A DNA stretch of 64,000 nucleotides, from assembly GCF_003583765.1 (NCBI RefSeq), contig NZ_QXQA01000014.1:123867-187866 (forward strand). The letters are read 5' to 3'. This document shows positions 31,076-38,770 of the stretch, piece by piece. Below the pieces are notes generated by a model. That model worked only from the letters and a program-made list of their open reading frames with translations, was not told where the DNA came from and did not search any database. A program made the position numbers and the translations under genes. Numbering within the stretch: the stretch's first letter is position 1; each line of letters opens with the position of its first letter. This stretch comes from Paenibacillus nanensis. GTDB taxonomy: Bacteria > Bacillota > Bacilli > Paenibacillales > Paenibacillaceae.

Positions 31076-33709
31076 ATGAAAGCTAGTGAGATAAGAGCCA
31101 AATGGCTGCAATTTTTCAAAGAGAAAGGACATGCGATCGAGCCGAGCGCGTCGCTCGTTCCGCATAACGATCCGTCGCTGCTGTGGATCAACGCGGGCAT
31201 GGCTCCGCTTAAGCCGTATTTCGACGGCCGCGTCATCCCGGACAATCCGCGGATTGCGAACTCGCAGAAGTGTATCCGCACCAACGATATCGAGAACGTA
31301 GGCAAAACGCGCAGGCACCATACTTTTTTTGAAATGCTTGGCAACTTCTCCATCGGCGATTATTTCAAGGAAGAAGTCATTACGTGGGCATGGGAGTTTC
31401 TGACGGACAAGAAATGGATCGGCTTTGATCCGGAGCGCTTGTCTGTAACGGTCTATCCGGAGGACGAGGAAGCGTTCCGCTATTGGAACGAGAAGATCGG
31501 GATTCCGGAGTCGCGTATCTACAAGCTCGAGGAAAACTTCTGGGATATCGGCGAAGGTCCGTGCGGCCCATGTACGGAAATTTTCTATGACCGCGGCGAC
31601 AAATACGGCGATCTGAACGATCCGGAATGCTGGCCTGGCGGCGAGAACGAGCGTTTCCTCGAAGTATGGAACCTCGTATTCTCCCAGTTCAATCACAATA
31701 AAGACGGCAGCTACACGCCGCTGCCGAACAAAAACATCGATACGGGCGCAGGACTCGAGCGTTTCGCTTCCATTCTTCAAGATGTGGACTCCAACTTCGA
31801 CACGGATCTGTTCCGTCCGATTATCGACCGTACCTGCGAAATCGCGAATGTGAAATATCATGTGAATGAAGAGCACGACGTTGCGCTGAAGGTTATTGCC
31901 GACCATATCCGCACGGTGGTGTTCTCCGTCGGCGACGGCGTTATGCCGTCTAATGAAGGACGCGGCTATATTATCCGCAGATTGCTTCGCCGCGCGGTGC
32001 GTTACGGCAAGAAGCTCGGCGTTGACCGCCCGTTCCTGTATGAGCTGACAAGCGTTGTCGGAGACATCATGGGCGTGTATTATCCGGAGGTTGTCGAGAA
32101 GCGCGAGTTTATCGAGCGCGTAATTCGGACGGAGGAGGAGCGTTTCCATGAGACGTTGACCGAAGGTCTGGCGCTGCTTGCAGATGTCGTCTCCTCCGCT
32201 TCGGCGTCGGGGAGCAAGCAAATCGCGGGCGCTGACGCATTCCGTCTGTACGACACCTACGGCTTCCCGTTCGACTTGACGGAGGACTTTGCCGCTGAGC
32301 ACGGCATGACGGTAGACCGCGAAGGCTTCGATAAAGAAATGGAGCTGCAGCGCGAGCGCGGACGCGGCGGACGCCGCGATACCGGCAGCATGAAGGTCCA
32401 GGGCGGACCGCTCTCCGACTTTACGGTTAAAAGCGAATTTGTTGGCTATAATGATCTGGTAACAGAATCCCATATAACGGCTATCGTACTGAGCGATGAG
32501 CTGGTGGAGGAAGCCGGCGAAGGAAGCGAAATTATGCTTCTGCTCGACCGGACGCCGTTCTATGCGGAAAGCGGCGGTCAAGTGGCCGACCGCGGCTTGA
32601 TCACGGCGGACACCTTCGTCGTCCGCGTGAACAACGTGACGAAAGCGCCTCACGGCCAATCTGTCCATCATGCTGTGGTAGAGTCCGGCACTGTGGCGGT
32701 TGGCGCGAAGGTGAAGGCGGAAATCGATAAAGCGGCCCGCGAAGATATTATCAAAAACCATACGGCGACACATCTGCTGCATAAAGCGCTGAAGGAAGTG
32801 CTGGGCGACCATGTTAACCAAGCGGGATCGCTCGTCGAAAGCGAGAGACTGCGGTTCGACTTCTCGCATTTCGGCAGCGTAACGCCGGAGGAGCTTGCCG
32901 AAATTGAGCGCAGAGTGAACGAGCAGATCTGGTTCGGCACGGATGTCGACATTTCGAACAAATCGCTGACGGAAGCGAAAGCGATGGGCGCGATGGCGCT
33001 GTTCGGAGAGAAATACGGCGACATCGTGCGCGTTGTGCGCGTCGGCGACTACAGTTTGGAGCTGTGCGGCGGCTGCCATGTCCGCAATACGTCGCAAATC
33101 GGATTGTTCAAGCTGCTCGGCGAAAGCGGCATCGGCTCCGGCGTGCGTCGTATTGAAGCTGTAACCGGCAAGCATGCTTACGCGTACTACGAGGAGCAAG
33201 TGGAGCTGCTGAAGCAAGCGGCAGGCCTGCTGAAGTCGAATACGGCCGATGTGCCGAAGCGGGTTGAAGCCTTGTACGGTCAGCTGAAGGAGCTTTCGAG
33301 AGAGAATGAATCGCTGCAAGGAAAGCTGAGCCGGATTGAAGCGGGCTCCCTGGAATCGAAAGCGATCAAAGCCGGAGACGTAACCGTCCTGTGCGCGAAA
33401 GTAAGCGCTCCTTCGATGGACGCGCTGCGCGGCATAGTTGACGAGCTCAAAGGGAAGCTCGCATCCAGCGTCATCGTGCTTGGCGCCGCCGGCGAAGACA
33501 AAGTGAATCTGGCTGCGGCTGTATCCGCCGATTTAGTGAAGAAGGGCTTCCATGCCGGCCAAATTATTAAGGAAGCGGCTGTCGTGTGCGGCGGTAATGG
33601 CGGAGGACGTCCGGATATGGCCCAAGCAGGCGGCAAAGACGTGTCGAAGCTCGAAGAAGCGCTCAAAGTTGCGGAAGAACTGGTTGTTAACCGGGCGAAT
33701 GTGATATAG
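31076..33709 (+). CDS. alaS: Alanyl-tRNA synthetase
   Basis: 877 residues, full length. Class II catalytic core at the N-terminus (MKASEIRAKWLQFFKEKGHA, motif 2 KCIRTNDIENVGKTRRHHTF), tRNA-recognition domain, editing domain with the zinc-binding HTATHLLHKALKEVLGDH and CGGCHVRNTSQIG, and a C-terminal DHHA1 glycine-rich domain (VVCGGNGGGRPDMAQAGGKD). ATG follows GGAGGAAT. Expression depends on the T-box leader just upstream. Confidence 0.97.
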   Translation: MKASEIRAKWLQFFKEKGHAIEPSASLVPHNDPSLLWINAGMAPLKPYFDGRVIPDNPRIANSQKCIRTNDIENVGKTRRHHTFFEMLGNFSIGDYFKEEVITWAWEFLTDKKWIGFDPERLSVTVYPEDEEAFRYWNEKIGIPESRIYKLEENFWDIGEGPCGPCTEIFYDRGDKYGDLNDPECWPGGENERFLEVWNLVFSQFNHNKDGSYTPLPNKNIDTGAGLERFASILQDVDSNFDTDLFRPIIDRTCEIANVKYHVNEEHDVALKVIADHIRTVVFSVGDGVMPSNEGRGYIIRRLLRRAVRYGKKLGVDRPFLYELTSVVGDIMGVYYPEVVEKREFIERVIRTEEERFHETLTEGLALLADVVSSASASGSKQIAGADAFRLYDTYGFPFDLTEDFAAEHGMTVDREGFDKEMELQRERGRGGRRDTGSMKVQGGPLSDFTVKSEFVGYNDLVTESHITAIVLSDELVEEAGEGSEIMLLLDRTPFYAESGGQVADRGLITADTFVVRVNNVTKAPHGQSVHHAVVESGTVAVGAKVKAEIDKAAREDIIKNHTATHLLHKALKEVLGDHVNQAGSLVESERLRFDFSHFGSVTPEELAEIERRVNEQIWFGTDVDISNKSLTEAKAMGAMALFGEKYGDIVRVVRVGDYSLELCGGCHVRNTSQIGLFKLLGESGIGSGVRRIEAVTGKHAYAYYEEQVELLKQAAGLLKSNTADVPKRVEALYGQLKELSRENESLQGKLSRIEAGSLESKAIKAGDVTVLCAKVSAPSMDALRGIVDELKGKLASSVIVLGAAGEDKVNLAAAVSADLVKKGFHAGQIIKEAAVVCGGNGGGRPDMAQAGGKDVSKLEEALKVAEELVVNRANVI

Positions 33710-33760
33710 TAAAGTTAGGTAACAGCGATTTGGATGGTTTTTGAAAGCGAGGTGCTGTTG

Positions 33761-34024
33761 ATGAGTTCTATGGACCAAACAATGAAGTTTAACGTGAAGG
33801 CAGAGGGGGTGGAGACTTCTTCTGGGGATATTCTGCTTAAGGTGCATGAAGCGCTGCTGGAGAAAGAATATAATCCGATAAACCAGATCGTTGGGTATTT
33901 GCTGTCCGGAGACCCCGCGTATATTCCGCGGCACAACAACGCCAGAAGTTTGATTCGCAAGAAGGAACGTGACGAATTGATCGAAGAGTTGGTCCGGTTT
34001 TACTTGCAGCATAAGAACCAATAA
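33761..34024 (+). CDS. IreB-family regulatory phosphoprotein (UPF0297, YrzL)
   Basis: 87 residues: MSSMDQTMKFNVKAEGVETS at the start, and the strongly conserved NPINQIVGYLLSGDPAYIPR and KKERDELIEELVRFYL. IreB in Enterococcus is a substrate of the Ser/Thr kinase IreK and regulates cephalosporin resistance; the Thr before MKFN is in the region phosphorylated there. ATG at 33761 gives the family N-terminus; an upstream in-frame ATG lacks a good site. First of the conserved yrzL-yrrK-yrzB set. Confidence 0.92.
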   Translation: MSSMDQTMKFNVKAEGVETSSGDILLKVHEALLEKEYNPINQIVGYLLSGDPAYIPRHNNARSLIRKKERDELIEELVRFYLQHKNQ

Positions 34025-34046
34025 TAGGTGAGGAGCCGGACACCGG

Positions 34047-34463
34047 ATGAGAGTTATGGGACTGGATTACGGAGACCGCAATATCGGGGTAGCCGTGAGC
34101 GACGCGTTTAGATGGACGGCTCAAGGCCTGACCGTCGTTGAGAAACGGCGGGACGGCGGAGAGCTGGATCGGATCGCAGAGCTCGTGAAGGAGCATGAGG
34201 TTTCCGAGATCGTAGTCGGTCTGCCGAAAAACATGAACGGTACCGTCGGCCCGCGTGGCGAAATTTGCATCGCATTTGCAGAGCAGATTGGGCAGAAGCT
34301 AGAAATACCCGTTCACCTTTGGGATGAAAGGCTGACAACGGTAGCCGCCGAGCGAACGCTGCTTGAAGCGGACGTCAGCCGGAGGAAGAGGAAGCAAGTA
34401 ATCGACAAGATGGCGGCAGCGCTCATCTTGCAAAATTATCTCGATTCTAATACGAAAAGGTGA
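34047..34463 (+). CDS. ruvX: RuvX/YqgF-type putative pre-16S rRNA nuclease
   Basis: 138 residues with the RNase H-like fold: MRVMGLDYGDRNIGVAVSD at the N-terminus (first catalytic Asp), EIVVGLPKNMNGTVGPRG in the middle and LWDERLTTVAAERTLLEADV with the conserved acidic residue. Bacterial homologues mature the 16S rRNA 5' end; a Holliday-junction resolvase role has also been proposed. Overlaps or abuts the next gene. Confidence 0.93.
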   Translation: MRVMGLDYGDRNIGVAVSDAFRWTAQGLTVVEKRRDGGELDRIAELVKEHEVSEIVVGLPKNMNGTVGPRGEICIAFAEQIGQKLEIPVHLWDERLTTVAAERTLLEADVSRRKRKQVIDKMAAALILQNYLDSNTKR

Positions 34464-34471
34464 GGGTTACG

Positions 34472-34768
34472 ATGACAAAGGACGACATGCAGTACGAAGA
34501 GCCGGAAATTATCTATATTCCGGATGAAGAGGGTAACGAAGAAGAATTCGAAGTCATCATGAAGTTCGAGGTCGATGGTTCGGATCAGAAATATATGATG
34601 GTTGTTCCTCTTATCGGGTCGGACGAAGAAGAAGACGAGGTGTACGCTTTCCGCTATGAGGAAGAAGGCGATGACCTGAAGCTTTATACGATCGAAGACG
34701 AAGAAGAGTGGAATATGGTGGAGGAAACCTTCAATACGCTGTTGGGCGAGATGGAGGAGCAAGACTAA
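34472..34768 (+). CDS. DUF1292 protein (YrzB-like), first copy
   Basis: 98 residues, very acidic, with core FEVIMKFEVDGSDQKYMMVV and EVYAFRYEEEGDDLKLYTIE. YrzB homologues follow yrrK in Bacillota; function unknown. ATG at 34472 follows GGTGAGG. The stop overlaps the next ATG by one base (TAATG), so the two DUF1292 genes are translationally coupled. Confidence 0.85.
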   Translation: MTKDDMQYEEPEIIYIPDEEGNEEEFEVIMKFEVDGSDQKYMMVVPLIGSDEEEDEVYAFRYEEEGDDLKLYTIEDEEEWNMVEETFNTLLGEMEEQD

Positions 34769-35079
34769 TGCCGGAAGGTTATGATAACGCTCCCGTGGAG
34801 CAAAGCCGCCTGAAGGAATTGTTCGGCGGGGAAATCGAGCTTGTGGCTGAGGACGGCGCTACGGAGACGTATCGCATTAAAGCGGAGTTTCAATTAGGTG
34901 ATGTACAGTATGTCGCCTTACAGAACGAAGCAATGCGCGGCGAAGACGAGGTTGAGCTGCTTCGCATTCGTTTGGAGGACGGAGAGCCCCACTTGGAGTC
35001 CATCGAGGACGATGAAGAATGGGAAGCGGCGTCGGAGGCGTACGACGATATGATGTTCGCGGGTGACGAACGCCCCTAG
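34768..35079 (+). CDS. DUF1292-like protein, second copy
   Basis: 103 residues: MPEGYDNAPVEQSRLKELFG followed by IELVAEDGATETYRIKAEFQ, VQYVALQNEAM and ELLRIRLEDGEPHLESIEDD. It repeats the plan of the upstream gene (beta-rich core, then an I-E-D-(D/E)-E-E-W block) but with diverged sequence, so it looks like an old tandem duplicate. Function unknown. Followed by a strong terminator. Confidence 0.75.
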   Translation: MPEGYDNAPVEQSRLKELFGGEIELVAEDGATETYRIKAEFQLGDVQYVALQNEAMRGEDEVELLRIRLEDGEPHLESIEDDEEWEAASEAYDDMMFAGDERP

Positions 35080-35110
35080 CGGATGGTGACACATTCCTAT
35101 AGTTGAACCA

Positions 35111-35140
35111 AAAGGGCGGCTTACGGGCCGCTCTTTTTTT
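35111..35140 (+). terminator. Terminator of the alaS-DUF1292 region
   Basis: GGGCGGC pairs with GCCGCTC (one G-T), loop TTACGG, followed by T7. Confidence 0.85.
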
Positions 35141-35170
35141 CGGAAACTTTTCAAAAGAGGGTGCGATCAG

Positions 35171-36289
35171 TTGTTAGATACGACGGAAGAGAAGCAGAAG
35201 AAGAAAAAAAGAAAAAAAGCGCAAGGACCTAAGCGGTGGCTCATCAATCTGTGGGTTGCGCTCAGTTTGCTTGGCCTTATGCTGCTTGTCGCCGGAGGCG
35301 TATTGTTTTACATATGGAACAGCCTGCAGCCTACGAAGAGCGGAGAAGTGAAGCAAGTTACGATCAGCCGGGGCATGTCTGCCAATGGGGTTGCGGAGCT
35401 TCTGGAAGAGAACGGCATTATTAAAAATGGATTCGTATTCAGCTATTATTTGAAACTGAAGGATGAAGGCTCCCGTTTCCAAGCGGGCGTGTACGAGCTG
35501 TCCCCAGGGATGGAGATCAACGCTGTCATCGCCAAGCTAAACTCCGGCGATATCATTGAAGAGGAAACGATCCGATTCACGATTCCGGAGGGCTATACGG
35601 TGCTGCAAATCGCGGAGAAGCTCAGCTCGGAAGGCATCGTGGACAAGGATAAATTTCTTGAGCTTGCGGAGACGGATCGTGAATGGGGAGACGCCGAGGC
35701 GGTGCGGGACATTCCGAAGGAAGCGGCGCTGCATAAACGGCTCGAAGGCTACTTATTCCCGGAAACGTATGAATTGAAAAAAGACAGCACGGAAGAGGAT
35801 ATTATTATCCGGATGCTGACGGAGACCGACCGCAAGCTCAGCGGGCTTCCTGATGATTGGCAGTCTGTGCTGGAGTCGTCCGGCAAGACGCTTCACGAAA
35901 TTTTGACCATCGCTTCCTTGGTGGAACGCGAAGTCGTCGTGGACGAGGAACGCGCGCTCGTAGCCGGCGTCATCTACAACCGTTTGTCATATCCTATGCG
36001 GCTTCAGATCGACGCTACCGTGCAGTATGCGCTTGACGCTCCTAAGGAGCGGCTGTCGCTGGCCGATTTGGAAATTGATAGTCCGTACAATACGTACAAA
36101 ATCGATGGTTTGCCGCCGGGGCCGATTGCAAGTCCTAGCTTAGCGTCCATTCAGGCGGCGCTGTATCCGGCCGATACCGACTATTTATTCTACGTAACGA
36201 AAAAAGACGGCTCACAGACGCATTTATTCGCCAAAACGTTCGAGGAGCATCAACGGAATATTGAACTAAGCGAAAAGGCGACGGAATAG
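35171..36289 (+). CDS. mltG: Endolytic murein transglycosylase MltG
   Basis: 372 residues (YrrL in B. subtilis). Lys-rich cytoplasmic start (KQKKKKRKK), one transmembrane helix (LWVALSLLGLMLLVAGGVLF), a LysM-like region (FTIPEGYTVLQIAEKLSSEG) and the YceG catalytic domain with the active-site Glu in TIASLVEREVVVDEE and IDGLPPGPIASPSLASIQAA. It cleaves nascent glycan strands and sets their length. TTG start follows GAGGGTG eight bases upstream. Confidence 0.93.
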   Translation: MLDTTEEKQKKKKRKKAQGPKRWLINLWVALSLLGLMLLVAGGVLFYIWNSLQPTKSGEVKQVTISRGMSANGVAELLEENGIIKNGFVFSYYLKLKDEGSRFQAGVYELSPGMEINAVIAKLNSGDIIEEETIRFTIPEGYTVLQIAEKLSSEGIVDKDKFLELAETDREWGDAEAVRDIPKEAALHKRLEGYLFPETYELKKDSTEEDIIIRMLTETDRKLSGLPDDWQSVLESSGKTLHEILTIASLVEREVVVDEERALVAGVIYNRLSYPMRLQIDATVQYALDAPKERLSLADLEIDSPYNTYKIDGLPPGPIASPSLASIQAALYPADTDYLFYVTKKDGSQTHLFAKTFEEHQRNIELSEKATE

Positions 36290-36339
36290 CCGAATAGTCA
36301 AAGTGGACTGTTTGAACAACCTCAAAAGGAGTTTTATCT

Positions 36340-37272
36340 ATGTCGTACAAACCTGAACTGCTGGCGACCGCGTCCTCGATCGAGGAGTTAACGCGATTGA
36401 CGGATGCGGGCGCGGATGCGTTCCTCATCGGGGAGGCACGCTTCGGCATGCGGCTTGCCGGCGAGTTTACACCGGAGATGATCAAGGAAGCGGTAGAACT
36501 GGCCAAGCCTCGGGGCGTCCGCATCTATGTCGCGGTAAACAATTTGATGGATAATAACATATTGGATGATTTGCCGGGCTATCTCTCGTATTTGCACGAG
36601 GCGGGCGTTGACGCGATTGTGTTCGGCGATCCCGCCGTTCTGATGGCGGCGCGCAAGCATGCCCCGGGCATGGCTTTGCATTGGAATGCCGAAATGACAT
36701 CGACCAACTATTCAACGGCCGAGTATTGGGCGCGCAGGGGAGCGACGAGGTTTGTGCTTGCCCGCGAGCTGAACATGGAGCAAATTGAAGAGACGAAAGC
36801 GAAATCATCGATGGAAATACAGGTTCAAGTTCACGGCATGACAAATATTTATCATTCGAAGCGAACGCTTGTGAACAGCTACTTGGATCATCAAGGCGAT
36901 TCGGAGAAGGCCCGCGAGCTGGATCAAAACAAAGCTCTTTATTTGATGGAAGCGGAACGCCCGGGTGAACGCTATCCGATCTTTGAAGACGCGAATGGCA
37001 CGCATGTAATGAGCTCGGACGATATATGCATGATCGAAAACTTGCATGAGCTGCTGGTAATTTCTGTAGACAGCTTAAAAATTGAAGGCATCCTGAAATC
37101 AATCGAGTATAATGAAAGAGTCGTCCGCGCTTACCGCCAGGCGATCGACGCTTACCTTGCGGATCCGGAGGGCTATACGTTCCGCGAGGAATGGCTGGAT
37201 TCGATTCGTGAAGTGCAAGATCCGAACCGTGAGCTTAGCTACGGATTTTTCTATAAAGAACAGGTTTATTGA
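36340..37272 (+). CDS. trhP1: U32-family protein TrhP1 (YrrN-like)
   Basis: 310 residues. MSYKPELLATASSIEELTRL, TIM-barrel-like pattern with GADAFLIGEARFGMRLAGEF, and the U32 signature region near VDSLKIEGILKSIEYNERVV. It lacks the Cys cluster seen in its partner downstream (HGMTNIYHSKR here in place of a Cys-containing motif). In B. subtilis TrhP1 and TrhP2 perform prephenate-dependent hydroxylation of U34 in tRNAs. Its gene is 27 bases upstream of trhP2. Confidence 0.9.
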   Translation: MSYKPELLATASSIEELTRLTDAGADAFLIGEARFGMRLAGEFTPEMIKEAVELAKPRGVRIYVAVNNLMDNNILDDLPGYLSYLHEAGVDAIVFGDPAVLMAARKHAPGMALHWNAEMTSTNYSTAEYWARRGATRFVLARELNMEQIEETKAKSSMEIQVQVHGMTNIYHSKRTLVNSYLDHQGDSEKARELDQNKALYLMEAERPGERYPIFEDANGTHVMSSDDICMIENLHELLVISVDSLKIEGILKSIEYNERVVRAYRQAIDAYLADPEGYTFREEWLDSIREVQDPNRELSYGFFYKEQVY

Positions 37273-37299
37273 CAGGCATTAGCAGGAGGTGGAGACGAA

Positions 37300-38556
37300 A
37301 TGACGTCAAACACAAAATCGGCGCCGCGTTATCATGGGAAGCGGTACCGTCTGGATAGACCGGAGCTGCTGGCTCCGGCCGGCAATTTGGAAAAGCTGAA
37401 ATTTGCGATCCATTATGGCGCGGACGCCGTCTATATCGGCGGACAAAAGTACGGTCTGCGTTCCAACGCGGACAATTTCAGCTTTGAGGAAATGAGAGAA
37501 GGCGTAGAATTCGCGAATCGTTATGGGGCGAAGGTGTTCGTCGCGACTAACATTTATGCCCACAACGAGGATATCGAAGGGCTGGAGGACTATCTCCGCA
37601 GCCTGGAGGAAGTCGGCATCTCGGCGATTATTGCAGCCGACCCGATTATTATCGAGACGGCGCAGCGCGTTGCTCCCAAGCTGGAGGTTCATCTCAGCAC
37701 GCAGCAATCTACGCTGAACTGGCAGGCGGTGCAATTCTGGAAGGAAGAAGGCTTGCCTCGCGTTGTGCTCGCCCGGGAAACCAGCTTTGAAGAGATCGAG
37801 CAGATTAAAAAGCATGTCGATATCGAAATCGAAGCGTTTATTCATGGAGCGATGTGCTCATCGTTCTCTGGACGCTGCGTCTTGTCGAATCATTTCACCG
37901 ACCGGGATTCCAACCGGGGCGGTTGCTGCCAATCATGCAGATGGAAATACGATTTGTACCAGGATGAAGAGCGGATGTACGAAGAGGGTGAAGACCAGTT
38001 CACGATGGGCTCGAAGGACCTCTGCATGATCGAATATTTGCCTGAGCTGATAGAGGTTGGCGTGGACAGCTTCAAAATCGAGGGACGCATGAAGAGTATT
38101 CATTATGTGGCAACGGTGGTGAACGTGTACCGACAAGCGATTGACGCTTACTTTGCGGACCCGGAAGGTTACGAGCTGAAGCAGGAGTGGATCGAGGAAA
38201 TTAATAAGGCGGCCAACCGTCCGCTGAACACAGGCTTCTTCCTTGATGCGCCAGGCGCCGAAGATCATATTTACGGTCCGGAGGAGAAGGCCGCTCCGTA
38301 TGATTTTGCCGCGATCGTGCTGGATTACGACGATCGTACGGGTTTTGCGACGATTCAACAGCGTAACCATTTCAAAATGGGGCAGGAAGTCGAGTTTGTC
38401 GGTCCAGGAGGCACGTTCTTCAAGCAGACCGTTACGGAATTAACGGATGCGGACGGCAACCCTCTGGAAGCGGCTAGACATCCCATGCAGCATGTCCGGC
38501 TCCGTACGCTTAAACCGGTTAAAGCGATGGATATGATGAGAAAAAAGATTCGTTAA
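37300..38556 (+). CDS. trhP2: U32-family tRNA hydroxylation protein TrhP2 (YrrO-like)
   Basis: 418 residues. N-terminal RPELLAPAGNLEKLKFAIHY and GADAVYIGGQKYGLRSNADN, then the cysteine cluster EAFIHGAMCSSFSGRCVLSN and NRGGCCQSCRWKYDLY, expected to hold an Fe-S cluster, the signature GVDSFKIEGRMKSIHYVATV, and a C-terminal beta-barrel domain. Annotated as a peptidase historically, but family members act in RNA hydroxylation. Works with TrhP1 to make 5-hydroxyuridine at wobble position 34. Confidence 0.92.
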   Translation: MTSNTKSAPRYHGKRYRLDRPELLAPAGNLEKLKFAIHYGADAVYIGGQKYGLRSNADNFSFEEMREGVEFANRYGAKVFVATNIYAHNEDIEGLEDYLRSLEEVGISAIIAADPIIIETAQRVAPKLEVHLSTQQSTLNWQAVQFWKEEGLPRVVLARETSFEEIEQIKKHVDIEIEAFIHGAMCSSFSGRCVLSNHFTDRDSNRGGCCQSCRWKYDLYQDEERMYEEGEDQFTMGSKDLCMIEYLPELIEVGVDSFKIEGRMKSIHYVATVVNVYRQAIDAYFADPEGYELKQEWIEEINKAANRPLNTGFFLDAPGAEDHIYGPEEKAAPYDFAAIVLDYDDRTGFATIQQRNHFKMGQEVEFVGPGGTFFKQTVTELTDADGNPLEAARHPMQHVRLRTLKPVKAMDMMRKKIR

Positions 38557-38600
38557 AGATAAATTTCTAATTACAAAATGATTATTATAATCATAAATTT

Positions 38601-38633
38601 GAACCTTATGATCTTTCGTAAGGTTCTTTTTTT
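38601..38633 (+). terminator. Terminator after trhP2
   Basis: GAACCTTA pairs with TAAGGTTC, followed by a T-rich run (38625-38633). Confidence 0.85.
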
Positions 38634-38642
38634 CATTTTTTG

Positions 38643-38671
38643 TTGACAGTCACGCATCTTTCCAGAATAAT
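38643..38671 (+). promoter_or_regulatory. Promoter of the first chemoreceptor gene
   Basis: TTGACA, 17-base spacer, AATAAT, about 100 bases upstream of the start. The second chemoreceptor gene has the same arrangement, so the pattern is probably real; no SigD-type motif was recognised here. Confidence 0.55.
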
Positions 38672-38770
38672 GGGTAACAAGAATCGTACATCAACGGTGA
38701 GTTAATTTGACATAAGACTGATTGATGTCGCTCATCTAAGATCTAAGACCATGAAGGAAGGTGCTGCAGG

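Noticed and set aside
30953..33319. 788-codon minus-strand frame opposite alaS
   Set aside because: Antisense shadow of a highly conserved synthetase gene in GC-rich DNA; no start signal or recognisable domain.
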